A DNA stretch of 64,000 nucleotides from Inhella proteolytica (lineage in GTDB: Bacteria > Pseudomonadota > Gammaproteobacteria > Burkholderiales > Burkholderiaceae_C). How positions within the stretch are numbered: position 1 is the stretch's first letter; the number at the start of each line of letters is the position of its first letter. A program made the position numbers and the translations under genes. Positions 59,464 through 64,000 of this stretch are shown here, in pieces. The notes below the pieces were generated by a model. That model ran no database searches and was not told where the DNA came from. It worked only from the letters and a program-made list of their open reading frames with translations. The stretch spans positions 62,001 to 126,000 of the forward strand of contig NZ_JAEDAK010000003.1 in the NCBI RefSeq assembly GCF_016093275.1, in the 5' to 3' direction.

Positions 59464-59467
<4 letters not shown>
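59024..59467 (-). CDS. GNAT-family N-acetyltransferase
   Basis: 147 residues, acetyl-CoA-dependent acetyltransferase. The conserved middle is [27 protein letters not shown] (beta4 and the acetyl-CoA loop, with Q-G-Q-A-V-G in place of the usual Q/R-x-x-G-x-A), and the end [22 protein letters not shown] is typical. ATGA overlap with the mutase stop and GTGA overlap with meaB make it part of the operon. Acetylation of an operon enzyme or metabolite is possible but unsupported. Confidence 0.82.
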
Positions 59468-61629
<2,162 letters not shown>

Positions 61630-61677
61630 GGCGGGCCTATCGAACTCCAAATCGGCCGGCATCATAGCCGGGACGTC

Positions 61678-61693
61678 ATTCATAATTATGAAT
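61678..61693. promoter_or_regulatory. Perfect 16-bp palindrome in the scpA/gntR intergenic region
   Basis: ATTCATAATTATGAAT is an exact palindrome in the 94-bp gap between scpA (start 61629) and the divergent GntR gene (start 61724). Its A/T content contrasts with the GC-rich surroundings, as for an operator or -10 element. Autoregulation by the GntR protein and control of the operon is the simplest reading. Confidence 0.6.
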
Positions 61694-61723
61694 TCAAACC
61701 TGAATCCGGCCTGACGCCCCGCC

Positions 61724-62401
61724 ATGTCCACCCCCGCCGCGCAACTCGCTCCCCGCGCCTTGTATGAGGAGGTGGCGGAGCACCTGCGCCAGCGCATCTT
61801 CAACCGCCAGCTCGAGCCTGGCGCCTGGGTGGACGAGCTCAAGCTCTGCCAGGAACTCGGCATCAGCCGCACCCCGCTGCGCGAGGCGCTCAAAGTATTG
61901 GCCACCGAAGGGCTCGTCACCATGAAGGTGCGGCGCGGCGCGTACGTGACCGAGATGAGCGAACGCGATGTGCGCGAGGCCTACCAGCTGCTCGCCCTGC
62001 TGGAGAGTGACGGCGCGGCCAGCCTGGCCGCCAAGGCCAGCGCGGACCAGATCGCCGAGCTGGACGCCCTGCACGCTGACCTGGAGCGCGAGTACCCGCA
62101 GCGCGACGGCTTCTTCGCCGCCAACGAGCGCTTCCACCTGCGCCTGCTGGAGATGGAAGACAACCGCTGGCGCCAGCAGATCGTGACCGATCTGCGCCGG
62201 CTGATGAAACTGAACCGCCACCACTCCCTGTTCCAGCAGGGCCGCTTGGCGGAATCGCTGGCGGAGCACCGCCAGCTGATGGAGGCGCTGCGGCAGCGCA
62301 ATGCGGACGCCGTACGCAGCACCATGCTCACGCATTTCCGAAACGGACTTCGCGCCGCCGAAGGCCCGGTGCCGGGCACCCCGGCACTGCCTCCTTCTTA
62401 A
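61724..62401 (+). CDS. GntR-family transcriptional regulator (FCD subfamily)
   Basis: 225 residues. The winged helix at about 12-75 has [46 protein letters not shown] and [11 protein letters not shown]. The C-terminal FCD domain (about 85-215) binds an acid or metal; His residues in [25 protein letters not shown] and MLTHFRNGL match its usual D-H-H-H metal set. It is divergent from the propionyl-CoA operon, so its ligand is probably an intermediate of that pathway such as a methylmalonate or propionyl derivative. Confidence 0.92.
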   Translation: MSTPAAQLAPRALYEEVAEHLRQRIFNRQLEPGAWVDELKLCQELGISRTPLREALKVLATEGLVTMKVRRGAYVTEMSERDVREAYQLLALLESDGAASLAAKASADQIAELDALHADLEREYPQRDGFFAANERFHLRLLEMEDNRWRQQIVTDLRRLMKLNRHHSLFQQGRLAESLAEHRQLMEALRQRNADAVRSTMLTHFRNGLRAAEGPVPGTPALPPS

Positions 62402-62460
62402 GAACGAGGTCGCCCCGCCCCAACCCGCAAAGAGGCGGTGAATGCGCCGCACTGCGTGGA

Positions 62461-62565
62461 AGACTGGGCAAACCAGCATCCTTTTCCTGGTGCTGGCGGC
62501 CGAAAGCCCTACTAGGATCCCCCTCAAATGAGGGTCCGATGGCCTTGATGCCGGCCTGGAACGAG
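62461..62565 (+). promoter_or_regulatory. Possible degenerate GEMM-like (c-di-GMP-I) RNA
   Basis: In order, the segment has GGGCAAACC (62466-62474), a hairpin CCAGCA...TGCTGG, GCCGAAAGCC near 62500, a second hairpin (CCCTCA/TGAGGG), and GATGCCGGCCTGG near 62550. These echo GEMM-I blocks GGGCAAACC, GACGCAAAGCC and a closing GCCGGG. The middle block deviates (GGCCGAAAGCC) and the first loop is not GNRA, so this may be coincidence. An 8-residue-repeat, probably secreted protein begins 373 bp downstream. Confidence 0.28.
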
Positions 62566-62611
62566 GGGTTCGCTGTACCGACCTACTGGTTTGTACGGGG
62601 ATGAACCAGAA

Positions 62612-62633
62612 ACCTTTAGAAACTACTAAAGGT
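62612..62633. repeat. 8-bp inverted repeat in the leader
   Basis: ACCTTTAG-AAACTA-CTAAAGGT is a perfect 8-bp inverted repeat, A/T-rich in a GC-rich genome, about 305 bp before the start of the octad-repeat gene. It may be an operator; no T-tract follows, so it is not a normal terminator. Confidence 0.4.
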
Positions 62634-62937
62634 CCGTCCGGGGCGTCCGATAAGCCGAGAACGACCACTGCCATTCGGTAGCCGCAGGCCTGTATTTGCA
62701 ATCAGGCTGTTGCGGCCTCTTGAGAAAAGAACGATGCCAACTGCGAGATCCAAAGCGAAAGCCGGCTGGCCATCCAGGGGATGGACATGACCGACCGCCC
62801 ATCGCATCTTTCTTTCTGCACACCCCTGCCCCAAGCAGCGGTGTGCATTGGCATTGCTGAACTGCTGGTTTTCCTTTGCCGCCAGCCCAAGCGGGACGCC
62901 GCCTGGGCCTCTGAACTTTTGAGCAAGTGAGCGCACC

Positions 62938-64000
62938 ATGGCATCTCTGATCACCGGCCTGACCACAGACCAAATCGCCGGTCTGACGACCACCATCCTG
63001 TCGCGCCTCACCACCGAGGACTGGGCGGCCTTCAACACCGAGCAGGTCCAGGCGCTCACCACCGAGCAGGTGGGTTCGCTTACCAGCTTCGCGTTCCGCT
63101 ACCTGAACACCGAGCAGTTCGCGGCCTTCCAGACGGAAGATCTGCAGAAGATCAGCACCACCTCCGTGGCCTCGCTGCGCACGGACATGCTGAACGCGCT
63201 GGGCACCGAGCAGTTCGGCGCCTTCACGTCCACGCAGCTGCGCTCGCTGACGACCACGCAGATCCGCAACCTCGAAACCGAGGATGTGGCGGCGCTGAGT
63301 TCGGACCAGCTGACGGCGCTGCTGACCAGCCAGACCCGTGCGCTGACCACCGAACAACTGGTCTCGCTGAGCACCGAGTCGCTGAACGCCTTCAGCAGCA
63401 CGCAGTTCGGCGCCTTCACCTCGACCCAGATCAAGTCCTTCACCACCGAGCAGGTCTCGGCCCTGGAGTCTGGCGACCTGCGCGCGCTGGGTTCGGGCGG
63501 CTTCCGGGCCCTGAGCAGCGAGCAGGTCGGCGCACTGAGCACCGACAGCATCGTGGCCCTGACGACCCAGCAGATGGGGGCGCTGACCACGGGCCAGGCG
63601 GTGGGTCTGACGACCGAGCAAGTGGCCGCCATTGCCACCGATGACCTGCGGGCCATCACCACCAGCACGCTGCGCGGGCTCGATACCGCCCAGATCGGCG
63701 CGCTGGATACCGCCCAGATGGGCGCCCTGCTGACCACCCAGGTGCGCGCGCTGACGACCGAGCAGGTCAACAGCCTGACCACCGAGGACTTCACCGGCCT
63801 GACCTCGGTGCAGTTCGCCGCCCTGTCCACCACCCAGGTCTCCGCCTTCAGCACCGAGCAGGTCGCGGCCATCGAGACCGATGACCTGCGGGCGCTGGGC
63901 ACCTCGGGCTTCCGGGTGCTGAGCAGCGAGCAGATCTCGGCCCTGTCCACCGAAAGCATCGTCGCCATCAGCACCTCGCAGGCCGGTGTGCTGACCTCGC
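62938..64000 (+). CDS. Octapeptide-repeat protein (3' part outside window)
   Basis: Frame is open from the ATG at 62938 to the right edge (354 codons). After MASLITG the protein consists of 43 consecutive 8-residue units with no insertions, consensus (L/F/I)-x-(T/S)-(E/T)-(Q/D)-(V/I/L/F)-x-(A/S), for example LTTEQVQA, LTTTQIRN, LSSDQLTA, LDTAQIGA. There is no signal peptide, Cys or membrane segment. A longer period of 17 units (408 bp) is also present. Such regular hydrophobic-x-polar repeats suggest an elongated solenoid; a large type I-secreted surface or matrix protein is possible, but the C-terminus is not visible. I do not recognise the family. Confidence 0.85.
   Translation, partial: MASLITGLTTDQIAGLTTTILSRLTTEDWAAFNTEQVQALTTEQVGSLTSFAFRYLNTEQFAAFQTEDLQKISTTSVASLRTDMLNALGTEQFGAFTSTQLRSLTTTQIRNLETEDVAALSSDQLTALLTSQTRALTTEQLVSLSTESLNAFSSTQFGAFTSTQIKSFTTEQVSALESGDLRALGSGGFRALSSEQVGALSTDSIVALTTQQMGALTTGQAVGLTTEQVAAIATDDLRAITTSTLRGLDTAQIGALDTAQMGALLTTQVRALTTEQVNSLTTEDFTGLTSVQFAALSTTQVSAFSTEQVAAIETDDLRALGTSGFRVLSSEQISALSTESIVAISTSQAGVLTS

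Larger units (their letters stand above)
62402..62937. other. 536-bp intergenic region upstream of the octad-repeat gene
   Basis: No coding ORF with a convincing start is present. It holds the possible GEMM-like segment (62461-62565), a short hairpin CCCTCA-AA-TGAGGG (62521-62534) and a 22-bp inverted repeat (62612-62633). The gap is unusually long for this window. No transposon ends were seen. Confidence 0.6.

Noticed and set aside
63099-63974. Minus-strand frame across the octad region (291 codons)
   Set aside because: Repetitive shadow of the plus-strand repeat gene; biased to Ser/Val/Ala from complementing ACC/GAG codons.
62960-64000. Possible CRISPR-like repeat array
   Set aside because: The 24-bp period is coding, diverges at third positions and has no unique spacers; it is an octapeptide repeat within an ORF.

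Overview
The window is dense, GC-rich bacterial chromosome with short intergenic gaps, many 1-8 nt start/stop overlaps and frequent GTG or TTG starts. Several gene orders point to a betaproteobacterium of the order Burkholderiales: surE-pcm-nlpD-rpoS, gyrA-DUF2059-serC-pheA-tyrA-aroA-cmk-rpsA-ihfB-lapA-lapB, and an EarP/EF-P pair in which EF-P carries Arg32. The fused aroA-cmk, the Kdo hydroxylase and the methylmalonyl-CoA operon fit the Rubrivivax/Roseateles/Inhella side of that order. This placement is inference from content, not a database result. No phage, insertion sequence, transposase, plasmid function or CRISPR array was seen.

Layout. 1-3069 (minus): surE, pcm, nlpD and the 5' part of rpoS, a stationary-phase and repair operon. 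3167-3862: an orphan NarL-type response regulator. 3926-9624 (minus): uvrC, a lipoprotein, pgsA, HU, tRNA-Val, ppiD and tRNA-His. 9662-11376: earP and efp, a self-contained EF-P rhamnosylation pair. 11481-12191 (minus): an OmpA-like protein. 12471-29758 (plus): a long run from gyrA through serine and aromatic amino-acid genes (serC, pheA, tyrA, aroA-cmk fusion), rpsA, ihfB and lapAB, into a lipopolysaccharide block (three glycosyltransferases, Kdo hydroxylase, MsbA-like exporter). 29739-36976 (minus): rubrerythrin, a GlpC-like Fe-S protein, DUF3501, dnaE and a patatin. 37146-39994: tRNA-Ala(CGC), an acetyltransferase, aroG and pyrD.

40057-48630 (plus) is the most accessory-looking stretch. 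A cyclic-nucleotide-binding patatin esterase is translationally coupled to a one-module C-A-T-TE peptide synthetase, followed by a TVP38-like membrane protein, a histidine phosphatase, a quinone oxidoreductase and a LysE-type exporter. 48620-51569 holds an output-less 4HB/HAMP-type membrane protein, a periplasmic solute-binding protein and a Yip1-family protein.

51579-61629 (minus) is a tightly coupled propionyl-CoA to succinyl-CoA operon: methylmalonyl-CoA mutase, GNAT, MeaB, carboxylase beta (frameshifted here), carboxylase alpha, PhoD-like phosphatase, an epimerase-like VOC protein and an FAD monooxygenase. A GntR/FCD regulator is divergent from it across a perfect 16-bp palindrome. The carboxylase alpha gene has an unusual leader: a 43-codon ORF whose first 11 codons copy the start of the gene, and a perfect 19-bp inverted repeat that places the true start codon in a loop.

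The right end (62402-64000) is a 536-bp leader with inverted repeats and a possible degenerate GEMM-like RNA, followed by the start of a protein built of uninterrupted 8-residue repeats with a 17-octad (408-bp) super-period. It runs off the window.
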